Positions 50,201 to 61,016 of a stretch of 64,000 nt of DNA are shown piece by piece. The DNA lies in contig NC_068341.1 in NCBI RefSeq assembly GCF_014633365.1, forward strand, positions 3,720,001 through 3,784,000, written 5' to 3'. Made by a program: the position numbers and the translations under genes. Every line of letters begins with the position of its first letter. Within the stretch, counting starts at the first letter, position 1. The notes under the pieces are model-generated. The model had not been told where the DNA came from. It made no database searches and saw only the letters and a list, made by a program, of their open reading frames with translations. This DNA comes from Diospyros lotus (lineage: Eukaryota; Streptophyta; Magnoliopsida; Ericales; Ebenaceae).

Positions 50201-51894
50201 TTTGACTCGTATTTATTAAGAGATTAATTCTCTGTAAATTTGTTAGAAGAAATAATTTTTAATAATTTTATATTTGAATTCCATGTCAAGGTAGAGCGTG
50301 TTACAATTGTGATTCAGAATTCAAATTTGACTAAGATTATGACTCTTAAGTTGACCATAATTATGACTTCGAATTCGATTGTGATTAGAATGTTAGTCAA
50401 ATTCGATTTTAAGTGAAATTTATCTCATCTGAAAGAATATCCTCATAAATTATTTTTTGATCAAGATGTAATTTTTTGTATATCTACAAATGATTGTATT
50501 ATATCCTCATAAATTAGTTTTATAAATAAGCATCTAATACTCTGAAATTAATTGTAATTATATCACTTTTATTATAACAATATTTATTTAGTAATATTTT
50601 GGTGTAGTAATATCACTTTTATACTAATAATTTTTTGATTAGTAATATTTTATTTTTTATGATCGTGAATTTTACTGATTTGAGTTTTTCACGTAAAATT
50701 TTGTATTTGTACGTGTGATTGATGATTTGATTATAATTTATATTTGATATAACTTCATAACAATTAATAACACTAAAAATAAATATATGAATGCACGTAT
50801 CTATTAATAAGAATAAATTAAAGAGACGTAATTATATGTTTTCGTTGGTTAAGGAGCCCTTAATGAGTTCTGGCCCACACGAAGAAGAGTGTGATTTTGT
50901 TCACCCCCTTTAACGGGGGTGAACATCACCCTCACAAAACTGTGAGGGTGAAAAAGGCAACGAAACGGCATAAAATATTGTGAGGGTGATGTTCACCCCC
51001 GTTAAAAGGGGGTGAACAAAATTGCACTCCACGAAGAGGCCGACTGCATCTCAACAAATTATTACACGGTGTAATGCATGGGATAATAATAATTTCATTT
51101 TGATCAATCTTTTTAGATATATAATGTAAGGGTGTGTTTGTTAGTATGAATTTTTTATAAAAAATGTTATATTTATAGAATTGAATTTCATTTTTATTGT
51201 TTGACATATTATATTTTTTATAAAATTAAATTTTATAGTACAATCATTAAAGTATATTTTGATATATTTTTTATGAAAAATTTCATTTAGATGAGATAAT
51301 TTTTATTTTTTATATAAATTAAAAAATATTTTTTTAACTAAATATTATCAAACACGCTTTCTAATTAATTGATGGAGATCTCATTCAAAGTGCATTATAT
51401 CTTCGCATTTATTTTCTTTTTCCTTGAGATGAAAGTAAATGCTTATATTATATTATATTATATTATGCAGGACAAGGGTATTGAAATTCATCTTACATCT
51501 CTCCTACATTGAAAGATGAGACAAACATTCTTTTTGTTGAATTACGTGTCATCACTCGCGCCCCTCGCTGAACCCGCTCTTGGGTCATCATGAGAGAGAT
51601 AAATCGAGAGATATACCCAAATAATCAAGGTATGAGGCTGTATCCACTAACACTTATAAATGATCACCCTTACAAGAAATTGCTTCCCTAATAAGGAATT
51701 GCTTCCTAAGAGGGTGAGTAGCTTGCCTGTCTGTCTGCCTAACCTTTTGGGTGTCTAATTAATGGTTAATTAATTTAATGTCAAAAGATTAAAATTCATT
51801 AAGCCACCACCCTTTTTGCGAATTTGCAGGTAACGGTCTGGAAATTGCAAGCCCTCTAGGAGAAGTGTCAGCTGGGCGTTGGTTTGTTTTATAA
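47207..51894 (+). CDS. Glyoxalase I / VOC family gene with an apparently disrupted 3' part
   Basis: Exon 1 47207-47290 and exon 2 47422-47655 are intact (GT-AG) and encode a VOC-fold start with LDHVTKESSDVKRLAQFYQE (His 11 is a candidate metal ligand), then FEQIESPNF and GHHMCFTVPNFDF (His 89/90). After a 3.8-kb intron, exon 3 begins at 51471 with DKGIEIH, as expected for the family, but reaches a TGA at 51510. A later exon-like piece, 51830-51894, encodes GNGLEIASPLG, the usual C-terminal strand carrying the last metal-ligand Glu, and ends in TAA. If read to the first stop the product is 119 residues and lacks the final strand. Family members of about 135 residues are often called lactoylglutathione lyase-like, with untested activity. 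May be a pseudogene or express a truncated form. Confidence 0.65.
47771..50767. mobile_element. Small non-autonomous LTR retrotransposon with target-site duplication
   Basis: Two direct repeats, 47776-48223 (448 bp) and 50299-50762 (464 bp), both start TGTTA and end TAACA. They are flanked by an exact 5-bp duplication ATTAA at 47771-47775 and 50763-50767. Just after the left LTR is TAGTATCAAAAC (about 48227), resembling an initiator-Met-tRNA primer-binding site, and AAGGTAGAGCG precedes the right LTR. There is no gag-pol, so it is a TRIM/LARD-type element of about 2.1 kb after removing the nested insert at 49283-50172. It lies inside intron 2 of the glyoxalase gene. Confidence 0.85.
49275..50180. 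mobile_element. hAT-like non-autonomous element nested in the retrotransposon
   Basis: The 890-bp insert 49283-50172 starts CAGGGGTGCGCAAACAG and its reverse-complemented right end reads TAGGATTGAGCATAAG, the usual look of hAT-type short inverted ends. It is flanked by an exact 8-bp duplication ATTTGGGT at 49275-49282 and 50173-50180, the length typical of hAT elements. Sub-terminal regions are rich in repeated AACCRAAYCGA motifs. No transposase frame. Confidence 0.85.
50878..51038. mobile_element. 143-bp foldback MITE with 9-bp target-site duplication
   Basis: Bases 50887-51029 have almost complete inverted arms: GAGTGTGATTTTGTTCACC at the left and GAGTGCAATTTTGTTCACC in the reverse complement of the right. 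Each arm contains a smaller hairpin, CACCCCC...GGGGGTG. Flanks are CACGAAGAA (50878-50886) and CACGAAGAG (51030-51038), 8 of 9 identical, which suits a Mutator-type MITE. Confidence 0.8.
51127..51364. mobile_element. Tourist-like MITE (about 230 bp)
   Basis: The segment 51130-51361 begins GGGTGTGTTTG and ends CAAACACGCTTTC, with AT-rich interior and the trinucleotide TAA on both sides (51127-51129 and 51362-51364). This resembles PIF/Harbinger-type MITEs, but a 3-bp duplication carries little weight on its own. Confidence 0.5.
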
Positions 51895-52500
51895 TATGGA
51901 TTTTTATTTCCTAATTAGAAGCTGATAAAAAAGTTCTAGAAGGCCAAGAAGTTAGAAGACATGCGATGCGACATGTTGGAGGATAGCAGGAGCAGCCGCC
52001 TTTGCCTTGGAGCTTAATTTCATGTGTTTCTTTTTCAAAAGAAGATTGAGAATAAATAATGTTCGATAAAATTAAGAATATTCTCGATCATGCATGCATG
52101 CGTGTTGTACTGTTAATTTCCAATGCTCATTCAGTGAATTTATAAACTCTTTCACTCAATGTATTTACCATATTACGTGTGTTAGAGATCAAACTCAATT
52201 TTAAATTTTTATTATAATTATATATAAATGAGTTGACATAATCTTTTAAATAACTATTAATCAATAAACTATCAAAATTCATTAAACACTTCTAATAAAT
52301 TAACCCCTTTGCCGAAACGAGAGCAGAGATTGAACTCAAGATCATAAATAGCATCGATCGGTAATTTGGTACGATAGCTGTTTGTATTTAAGCATGATCT
52401 GGTCGCCAGCTCACTGCCACCTGTCACGTTCCAAAGTCTCCACGAACCCAGCTCTCTCTCTCTCTCACTGCTACGTGCCTATCACTAAAATCCAACCTGC

Positions 52501-52631
52501 CGACTTTGCGGAGTAAGGATAATGCTAAACGTTATGACTGATGACAGTCGTGATGCTTAGCTGGCAGCACACCATTGGCTGTGTGCTGCCTCATGAGACA
52601 GTCATGATACTTAGCATTATTCGACTTTGCG
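52501..52631. mobile_element. 111-bp hairpin MITE with 10-bp target-site duplication, in the SMP promoter
   Basis: An exact 10-bp direct repeat CGACTTTGCG (52501-52510 and 52622-52631) flanks the insert 52511-52620/52621. The insert folds on itself: ATAATGCTAA at the left tip, TTAGCATTAT at the right tip, and a central GGCAGCACACCATTGG...GTGTGCTGCC stem. The duplication length fits Mutator-type MITEs. It ends about 150 bases before the SMP gene start, next to two CACGTG boxes. Confidence 0.88.
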
Positions 52632-52637
52632 CCTCTC

Positions 52638-52665
52638 CACGTGTCCTCCGAAGCATCTCCACGTG
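52638..52665 (+). promoter_or_regulatory. Paired G-box/ABRE motifs upstream of the SMP gene
   Basis: Two CCACGTGTC motifs, with CACGTG cores at 52638-52643 and 52660-52665, lie 22 bases apart and about 115-140 bases before the ATG. Paired ABREs in this position are typical of abscisic-acid-responsive LEA promoters recognised by bZIP factors such as ABI5. A TATATGA box follows at about 52704-52710. Confidence 0.7.
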
Positions 52666-52776
52666 TCGCATTAATCTGGGCCACTACTCAGTTGGGCCAA
52701 CTCTATATGATCTTCGTCATCCTCCGACATTTGAATTTAACCTGGTAGAATTTGCCGGAAAAGTTTCACCAGAAAG

Positions 52777-54013
52777 ATGAGCAAGGAACAGCCACGTCGG
52801 CCCCAACCAGAGTCGGTGAAGTATGGCGACGTCTTCGAAGTCTCCGGCGACCTCGCCAACAAGCCAATCGCGCCGCAAGATGCTGCCATGATGCAGAGTG
52901 CTGAAACCAGAGTTATTGGGCGGACGCAGAAGGGCGGACCGGCTGCCGTCATGGAGTCGGCAGCGATGGTCAACGAGAGAGCTGGTGTTGTTGGCCATGG
53001 CGATGTCACGGACGTCGCCGGAGACAGGGGTGTCGCCGTCACCGCCACCAACTACCCCGGTGCCCGCATTGTTACGGAGGCAGTTGCCGGACAGGTCTCT
53101 TTCTCAAATTTATCGGGAAGAAAAATGTTGTCTTTACCTTCCCTTTTATGCACAAATTTCTAGGAAGAATCCATTCAAACCAGTTCTCTAAATTTATTCA
53201 GTTTTTGATAAAAGTGATTCTTTTTCTTATCTTCACACAAATGAAACTGATCCGAAGTCTTATATAGGGTGCCAAGTGCGAAGGTGTCGTAAAAGGAATT
53301 TCTTTTGTTGATAAGAATCCAAAATCACTATTTTTTAGATCCATTCCTAAATAGATCTTAACCTTAATTTTATAGTTCCTTCTTCCTTGTTTGTAGTGTA
53401 TAATGAATATTAATGATAATATATATGTATGGTGTTTTTTGGGTTCCATCTGCAGGTTGTAGGGCGAAACTACCAGCCTACGCCAGTACAGAAAAACCCG
53501 GCGGCAGCCTCTGTCGAGGCTCAGATGACCATAGGCGAGGCACTGGAAGCCGCGGCTTACACAGCCGGTGACAGGCCGGTGGACCAGAGCGACGCCGCTG
53601 CCATCCAGGCAGCAGAGGTGAGAGCCACTGGCACAAACGTTATAACCCCTGGCGGAGTAGCGGCTTTGGCACAGTCGGCGGCTTCCATCAACGCCAGTCT
53701 GAACCGTGAGGAGGACAAGATCAAGCTCACCGATGTTCTCCGGGTAATGATCATGTGTGTGTGTGCGTGTGTTGTCAACTTCCTTAATTCGCCACCCAAG
53801 GCCTAGTCCATACATGCATTCTCATTATAAACGCCTTTTTTCTGGCAGGGTGCAATTGAGAGGCTGCCGGCGGACAAGGCGGCGACGAGGGAGGATGCGG
53901 AGGGGGTGGTGAGTGCGGAGGTGAGGAACAAACCCGACTTGACGACGCGTCCCGGCGGAGTGGCTGCGTCGGTGGCGGCAGCCGCCAGACTGAATAAAGG
54001 TGGAGCTATCTGA
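52777..54013 (+). CDS. Seed maturation (SMP) type LEA protein, D-34/ECP31-like
   Basis: Exons 52777-53094, 53456-53743 and 53849-54013 (GT-AG) encode 256 residues. Three SMP repeats are visible, roughly residues 12-70, 129-187 and 197-250, with shared motifs such as DAAMMQSAETR, DAAAIQAAEVRATG and REDAEGVVSAEVRN, and two ending in GGVAALAQSAA or GGVAASVAAAARLN. Composition is very rich in Ala, Gly, Val and Glu, hydrophilic, with no signal peptide, as expected for a soluble late-embryogenesis-abundant protein that accumulates in drying seeds. Promoter context (ABRE pair, a CATGCATGCATG RY-type element near 52090) supports seed and abscisic acid regulation. Related Arabidopsis genes, from memory, are At3g22490 and At3g22500. 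The coding region is much more GC-rich than its surroundings. Confidence 0.92.
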
Positions 54014-55469
54014 ACTAATCATGAGAAGGGTTTTCTGGGGAAGTATCTATTACGTAGACGAAGATAATAATGTTGTGTTTATGGTTACGGCTCTTGTATG
54101 GTTCAGCCTGCGAGGAGCGTGAAGAGAGGCCGGACATTGTGTTCTTTTTCCCTTTTTTTGTCCTTCGGGAAGGATGTAAAACAAAATAAACAAATAAAGG
54201 CTGGTTGTTGCTGCCACACATGCACAGAAGGGTTCATACTTTTCTGCTTTGAAGAATCAATGAGGTTAATGGGATTACAGTAATTATTGTGGTTAATTAT
54301 TTTACGAAACAAATAATCTAAGTGAAGTGATGTTTGGCAGATCCTTGTCTGGAAAAGTAATTAATTAATTAAACGAGCAGGGAGTAGGGACCCCAAAAAA
54401 CAAGAACACAAGAAGCCAAAGCAAAGTATATAACTTTTTCTTTTTATTATGGGCCGTATTCCCTTTTGGATGTCTTTATAATTGGTACTGGTAGCATGCG
54501 ATTCCAGCTTCATAGTAATTGCAAAAATAATTTCGTTGTATAAAATTAAATTACAAAATATCACTCTTCCTAAAAGTCTCTTTCAATTATAACTTCTTTG
54601 TGTATCATTTTGAATGTTATTCTCTACCTAACTGAGAAGCTAATATATATAAATAACAAATTAAAATTTTAACTTCTATAAAAAAAAAAAAAATATTGCA
54701 TGTAAATAAAGGGACAAAAACATCCCAGCAACAGGCAGAAACCGTAGCGGGTGGGTCCCCAGACAAGGCAGCAGAAGGGTTGTGGGTTGTTACTGCCATG
54801 AACGATATGAAAGCCAGGTAAGCTGAGGAAGGGCATATGTACTCTTAACCCTATTCTAAACCCTAAAAGATTTTTGGGGGAAAAAAATTAAATGAATTAA
54901 AAGATGGAAACTCGCGCGAGGAAAAGGGAAAGAACACTTTCTCTGATCATCTCTGTTTTTGGGTAGATTTCTCTGATCATCTTCACGGACAATCATGTGG
55001 GAAACTCAAAAGGGATGATGAGCCTCTAACCCAGAAAGCAGTACTGTAAGCCAATGGTGTTCTCTACTACGTACTGTCGTTTTCATAAATTTTTTATTTT
55101 CTATTTTGGAGTCGCATTAATTATTTTATCTGAAAATATATATATATATATATTTGTTTAAAATTATTTGAACAAATAACTTTTTTCCTCACCAGACGAA
55201 TTCTCGATTTTTTGTTTTTCTTTTTGCCTTTTTTTATGGGACTTATGTATGCATGTACGTACTGTCAAATTTGTCTTCTTCTTCTTCTTCTACTGCAGAT
55301 GCTTGTTAATGAACATCTGGGTCAGCTGCACGAGTAGACGTCCTTTTGTTTTGCGTGTTTAAAGCAAGCTAGCAATTGCTTAGGTTAATGAGCGTGTTAA
55401 AATAAGTTTACATATAAATTATATATATATATATATTGTGTGTGTGTGGAATGAACGTATATATTATGT

Positions 55470-56100
55470 ACCTAGGGCCGGACCTTCCATGAGGCCCATG
55501 AGGCAGTTGTCTCAGGACCCATGAAAATTTTAGGAAAACTTCACTAATTGGAGGCCCATAAATAAAAAATATTCTCATTTGTAAGGGCCTATTTCCTAGC
55601 CCAGCCGCCACTTTCTTCCCGTCTGCAAATTTTCTCCCTCCTCTCTTTCGCTCGCTGCCCTAGCCCTATCTCTCACCCTCGCTCTCACCTCTCGCTTCTA
55701 GCTGCTGCTCCGTCGCGGGTCACTCGCTGCCTCTCTCTCCTCTTGCTGAGTCATCCCTTCGCCCTCAGGGCCTCACCCTCTCGCTTCTCGCTGCTCGGTT
55801 GGGGGTTGCTCGTCCTCACCGGCTAGCCTTGCCCTCGTGGCCGATGGCTCGCTGCTCTGTCGCTCGCCCAGCAAGTACGCCTTTCGCTGCTCTGCTCGGT
55901 CGCTCGCCCTTGTGAGTTGTGGCTCGCTAGTCGCTGCGTCTTGCTCCATTGCTTGCTGTCATTGGTGGCTCGCTGCCTCTCGATTGTCGATTGGTTAATT
56001 AGATTCACTCTTTCAGATTTGCTTCAACTTTCAGCGCTTATATTCGGGGGCCCATTTTTTACATTTTGTCTCAGGGCCCCAAAAATTCAAGTACGACACT
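55470..56100. mobile_element. Decayed hAT-like fragment with CTCGCTGC-rich interior
   Basis: The left boundary reads CCTAGGGCCGGACC, and TTGTCTCAGGACCC (about 55508) recurs as TTGTCTCAGGGCCC (about 56068), a pattern I associate with widespread plant hAT-like repeats. The interior is pyrimidine-rich with many CTCGCTGC and TCGCTCGCC copies. Ends and target duplication were not resolved. Confidence 0.4.
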
Positions 56101-56812
56101 ATACGTACCGTATATGTGCCAAGTTCTACTGAATTTAGGTGGACACAAACATACTCAAAATATAATAATTGTGGGTTAAATTCATAAGTTCCATAAAAAT
56201 TAAACACTTTGATTTAACTATGACGTGGTACAATATATATTCCATTAATGCATACTACTGAAGTTGCTGGGACTGCGTCTGTGTGTTTGTGATTGATTTG
56301 CTTCTTGTGGGGTGCCATATGCCCTACGTACTGGCTCTCTCGGCTAAGGACTGACAATAATTTGGTGACTCTATTTTGGTCAGTTAATATATATATATAT
56401 ATATATATGAATTCCCCAACAGTGGGTAGATGTGGCACTAATTACATTATAGATGTAAAATGTGACATTTTCTATAAAAAAAGAAAAGAAAAGAATTGTG
56501 AGAATTATATATAAATGTGATATCTTCTATAGAAAATCCCAATGATGTATATATATTAATATTATAAATATATTCATAAAATACAAATGAGCAATCCCAT
56601 ATATATGGAATGAAAATATGAGTATGCATATTAATTAGGTAAATTTATTGAATATAAAATTCAATTAAGAATGTATTATTTTTCCCATTAATTAACACAT
56701 GCTTGTGTCTGTCATGTTAAAGCCTCACCAGCCAAGGCGTGTAGTGTTCTCCCTCTTTTATCTCCGTCCACTCGCCCTCGACTCAAAGCCAAAAGCAACA
56801 AACGACCACTGT

Positions 56813-56814
<2 letters not shown>

Positions 56815-56846
<32 letters not shown>
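56815..56846 (+). repeat. (TC)n microsatellite in the 5' leader of the OVATE gene
   Basis: Perfect TC repeat ending 8 bases before the ATG at 56855, so it is probably within the transcribed leader. CT-rich leaders of this type can affect transcription start choice (general knowledge). Confidence 0.85.
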
Positions 56847-56849
<3 letters not shown>

Positions 56850-56854
56850 AGAAA

Positions 56855-57481
56855 ATGTCCAGCATCTTCTGGAGAAACTTCTACTTCTGCTTCTCTAAAT
56901 TCAAATGCCCCTCCGCCGCTCTACCGCCGCCGCAGGAAGATCACGGCCTTCAACCGGATGCCACAACCACCCGGCTTGTCAAGAACTTCAACTCTCTCTA
57001 CTACCCAACTCCCGACTCCAACTCCAAATCCCTCGCCTCCTCCTCCGACTTCTTCTCCTCCTCCGAAGACTCCGACGACGCCGACTCTTCTCCTGATTTC
57101 GCCACCATCTTCGCCTCCCACCGCTTCTTCTTCTCCTCCCCTGGCCTTTCCAACTCCATCATCGATTCCACCGACTCCCCGAGGGAGCCGGCCGGCCGAG
57201 CCCTGGTACCCGGAGGAATCGCCGTTCAGACGTACTCCCCAGACCCGTATCAGGATTTCCGGCGATCAATGCAGGAGATGATCGAATCACGCCGGATAAT
57301 CGACGTGGCCGCCGATTGGGATTACTTGCATGAACTCCTCAATTGTTACCTCACGCTAAATCCTAAACACACGCACAAGTTCATCATCCACGCCTTCTCC
57401 GATCTTCTCGTCACCCTCATGTCATCGGCGACCACCATAGACAGCCACCGGAAAGCTCGAAACTTGCAAAGACTCTTGTAA
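56855..57481 (+). CDS. OVATE family protein (208 aa)
   Basis: Single-exon gene. The C-terminal OVATE domain (about residues 122-192) reads AVQTYSPDPYQDFRRSMQEM, then ESRRIIDVAADWDYLHELL and a Leu/Asn-rich segment ending AFSDLL. The N-terminal half is variable: Ser/Asp-rich with a run SSSEDSDDADSSPD. OVATE proteins are plant-specific transcriptional regulators that bind TALE homeodomain proteins and TRM proteins and affect organ shape. The ATG at 56855 is preferred to an in-frame codon at 56699 because the CT-repeat leader lies between them and the family starts near SSIFWRNF. From memory the best Arabidopsis match by position is OFP11 (At4g14860). No intron. Intact. Confidence 0.9.
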   Translation: MSSIFWRNFYFCFSKFKCPSAALPPPQEDHGLQPDATTTRLVKNFNSLYYPTPDSNSKSLASSSDFFSSSEDSDDADSSPDFATIFASHRFFFSSPGLSNSIIDSTDSPREPAGRALVPGGIAVQTYSPDPYQDFRRSMQEMIESRRIIDVAADWDYLHELLNCYLTLNPKHTHKFIIHAFSDLLVTLMSSATTIDSHRKARNLQRLL

Positions 57482-60458
57482 TTTTTCGTTTTACTTCTTG
57501 GGGCCGGGTTGTTGATGGGAAGTTGGTCTGTCTGTCTTTGGCAAGAAAGATGTTTCTTCTAGGAAGACAAGAGTAAAATGTATTGAAAATCAGAAAACCA
57601 AGGAAAGCGTGGGATGTTAATGCCTCGATCGGTGCACGTAATTTTTCTAACCTATATATTATGCTGCTTTTGTAAGATGCAATGTCTTGTATGTTGTTTG
57701 GTTGAATCTTATCGGGAAATGCTTAATTGATATCTCATTGTTCTATAAATCTACACCAATTCAGGTAAAACAAATTAATTAATTAATTTCGCGACAATCC
57801 AAGTTGCTGTGATTCTCTTCAGCTTTGTCTTACTGGTCCCAATCCCATGTTTCGTCCCATGCAAAATGTACTTGTAATTCTCAATTTGTATATATTCATA
57901 TGAGACTGTAATTAAATCAGCCGTCGAGCCAATAATTAATTTAACCAATAATCAAATTGTAGTTCATGATGAAAAATTATAATTCACCCGCAGGCAATGT
58001 TGAATGTAGGAGTCAAATTAAACAAGAAAAGCTAAAGAGAGTTTTGAGATTAATTAATTATTCCATTGTTCATTTGACATCCAGAATTCAGTCTTTTAGT
58101 GACAAATAGATTTGGTGAGTGAGATATGGAATGCATGAATTCTTAACTACTGTGTATGTGGGATAGGGAACTTTCCGGCTTATTACATTAAGAATTGACA
58201 CATTATTTTTAAGTCAAACTAATAGGTTAGAATGCTGGCAACTTTCTTTTTTTTAAATATAAATTAATTATACTGTTATTTATTTGAAGAAAATAAAATT
58301 AATAATGAGATCAATTTCATTATATATATATATATATATGACATATGAGTACGATGTCTATAGTTACAAAAATATTATTGTCACCTTAACATATTGTTAC
58401 GGTAATCATGTATAAAAATTGTGTAAAGTTGCCATTCATTGTATGTTTAGTGATGAATATAATTGAAGGACCTGAAAAGCAATGCTCCGACAGTACAACC
58501 ATCATCTCGTTAAAGTAGCAATCGCCAAAAAAACAGGTTTAGAACAAAAACCCAAAGTTTGGAGAGGAGAAAACGAGGATTTGATAAGTGACAAAAGGTG
58601 AGAGTTTTCCCATGTTTATATTATTTATAGGACAGGGAGGGGACAAACAAAGAGAATCCAAGAAAGGTATCAACAACCACAACATAAATATATATATATA
58701 GTGGATGAAATGAAATGCCTCTCTTTTAATTTGACTGCCATTTCTTAATTAGTCTCAGTTGGTTTAGGTGAGGTTACAGAATACCTACTTCCTTAATTAT
58801 AAGCAGTCTCTACTGAGTATATATGTTGATGATCTTATCCTTCATTCTATATTTTCTTGGTCTGTGGGTTCTAAATCCCATATTAGCAGATTTCACGTTC
58901 TTCTGTTTCAGAGAGCTAACTGATCTTATCAGTAGCTAGCTAGTATAAATAAAATAACAAAGTAAGAGAAAGATAAAACTTATCACTGTCTAAGCATTAT
59001 TTAACCTTTAGAACTGTTAGTGATCAATATCAAATCATAGTTTTTCTCTGTTTTCTGGGTGTCGAGATCTTATAAATTATGATCATAAAAAAATGATGTA
59101 ATCTTACTCGGTCAGTCAACAAAACTACACAAGAAGAGGTGCCGTCCATGCAGCAAACTCTCTTTCTGGTTGTTTTATTTATTTTATTATCTGAGAATCT
59201 TTCTCATTGCTTTCAAGGATTCAAAGGAGGGCACGTCGATTATTGACGTCCACATCAAATCAAAGGAATGGGTTAAAGCAGAAGAAGGAAACATGGAAGT
59301 GTGTCCAAATGGAAAAGATTGGGGAATCCATATTATCCATGGGTGGGTCATCTCACATCAACTCAAACTCTCAAACCAAAGATATGGATGTTTTCCATAT
59401 ATGAATATAAGATCTCAACCCTGAAAAACAAACACCTCTTCGTATCACAGCTGAGCTGATACGGAGATCAGTCGATCAATGGCCTGAATTCAGGTCATTA
59501 ATTTGACGATTTCACAGCACCACGGAAATGGGTCAGCTGAGACTCGTTGGCTTGTGGCACTACTGTGTTCATAATTATACCTATCAGCTTGATTAATTGT
59601 GTTGTGTGCGTTGCCAGAATTGAACTAGTACTGTTTCCACCAACAGATCTGCACCAGTCTTTCTTCCTTTGTTAGGATTAATGAGTTTCATGTCAGTCTG
59701 CAGAGACGGCATTCAACTGGGTTACTGTAGGGTTGGGTCTTTCATTTCTCGAAGCCCTTGATTCCACCATATGCATAGGCATGGCTTTGAAATATTGGCT
59801 TCACGGTCAAAGTTTGAACCACGTGCAGATATACACTGGTTTCTCCTGTATAATGGAGTCATGACCAGGAGTTATAAGAACTGAGAATTAAACCAATTTT
59901 AAGATGAAATTACAAACTAACTTGATCTGGTTTGGCACACTTCTCAATTTCAATTCTGGTTTTCTTTTAGCATCTAACAAATTAAACTTAGTTATTTTAA
60001 ATCATCATTATCATCATAATCACAAACCCTAATTAATCTCGGAATTGATTAACTCTCCATTCTTTGTCTAGAATTCATTGTAAAAAAAATCTAACGATTT
60101 TATAGTTAAATAGAATAATATGGCAGCAGAATTATGTAACAAACTTTTTTTTTTTTTTTTGGGGGGGGGGGTTTATTAAGCACTATGACATTCTAGAAAC
60201 TTTTATACTACAATTTTGTTAGAAGAAACATAACCCATTAAGTGAAAGAAGAAAATAAAACAAAACAAAATGAGCCCATTTGTGATAGGGCAGAAGCCCA
60301 TTGTTTGCATTGCTTAGACAGGGAAAAGGTCTCGAGCCCATTTACATTTCATTTACAGTGTTTCTAGTTTGATTTATTTATTTTGTTTTGCTGGTTACCT
60401 CGAAACCAAACACATCCACTATCAGTGAATTATTATTTGGCTTGCTCGGAGGCAGAAA
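57482..60458. other. Intergenic region between the OVATE and plastid SecE genes
   Basis: 3' UTR of the OVATE gene, then AT-rich DNA with a (TA)n run at about 58321-58339. Short frames at 59170-59424 overlap each other and have no recognisable feature. A T-run followed by eleven Gs sits at 60145-60171. No gene. Confidence 0.55.
60145..60171 (+). repeat. Poly(T)-poly(G) tract
   Basis: Sixteen Ts directly followed by eleven Gs. Homopolymer lengths like these are easily miscounted in assembly. Confidence 0.8.
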
Positions 60459-61016
60459 ATGGCGATACAAATCTCCTTTGGATCTCCGATTTTGTCATAC
60501 CCACCAAAACCCTATTCTAACATACGAATCAAATCCACTTCCATTTCCACCAAGCCCTCTAAGATCACCATATCCACCAGGACAAGAACCACCCCCTTCA
60601 CCATCAGAGCAACCGCCGCCGGAGAAGAAGAAAAAGAAGAAAAGCCTCAACGCACTGACAACAGCGTCGCTGAGCCCCGACCTGTTATTACCCAACAAGG
60701 CACTCCCAACGAGCCGCCGCCGCCGCAGCAGCAGCAGTCCGCAAGCACCGAAATCGGCGGCATCTCGGAGTTGGGTTCAGAGATAAAGAAGGCGATGAAG
60801 GAGAGGGAAAAGGAGGAGGAGAGTTTGTGGAGCGGCGTGGCGAAGGAGATAAGGGAAATCGAATGGCCCGCCTTCGGGAAGGTCCTGGGGACCACCGGCG
60901 TGGTGCTGGGAGTCATCGCCGGTTCCAGCGTTGTTTTGCTCACCGTCAACGCCATTTTGGCCGAGCTCTCGGACCGGGTCTTCGCCGGAAAAGGCGTTCA
61001 GGACTTTTTTGGGTAA
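60459..61016 (+). CDS. SECE1: Preprotein translocase subunit SecE, chloroplast (SECE1)
   Basis: Single-exon frame of 185 residues. Residues 1-50 are Ser/Thr/Arg-rich and acid-free, ending in a likely cleavage site TIRA (about residue 51), so a plastid transit peptide. A polar, Pro/Gln-rich linker follows, then EIREIEWPAFGKVLGTTG (about residues 130-147), the SecE signature with its WP, and one hydrophobic helix (about 147-168). SecE stabilises the SecY channel; the plastid form supports thylakoid translocation via cpSecA and ALB3-linked pathways. The gene fits the Arabidopsis SECE1 length and position (At4g14870, from memory). It converges with the prefoldin gene; stops are 397 bases apart. 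Confidence 0.93.
   Translation: MAIQISFGSPILSYPPKPYSNIRIKSTSISTKPSKITISTRTRTTPFTIRATAAGEEEKEEKPQRTDNSVAEPRPVITQQGTPNEPPPPQQQQSASTEIGGISELGSEIKKAMKEREKEEESLWSGVAKEIREIEWPAFGKVLGTTGVVLGVIAGSSVVLLTVNAILAELSDRVFAGKGVQDFFG

Larger units (their letters stand above)
54014..56854. other. Intergenic region between the SMP and OVATE genes
   Basis: After the SMP 3' UTR this is AT-rich with (TA)n runs (about 55137-55150 and 55418-55434) and a transposon-like GC-rich block at about 55470-56100. No gene is supported; a 55823-56008 minus-strand frame is low-complexity. The promoter of the OVATE gene should lie in the last few hundred bases. Confidence 0.5.

Noticed and set aside
53198..53815. Minus-strand frame of 205 residues
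   Set aside because: It is the antisense shadow of SMP exon 2, which itself has clear SMP repeats and splice sites; the shadow is low-complexity.
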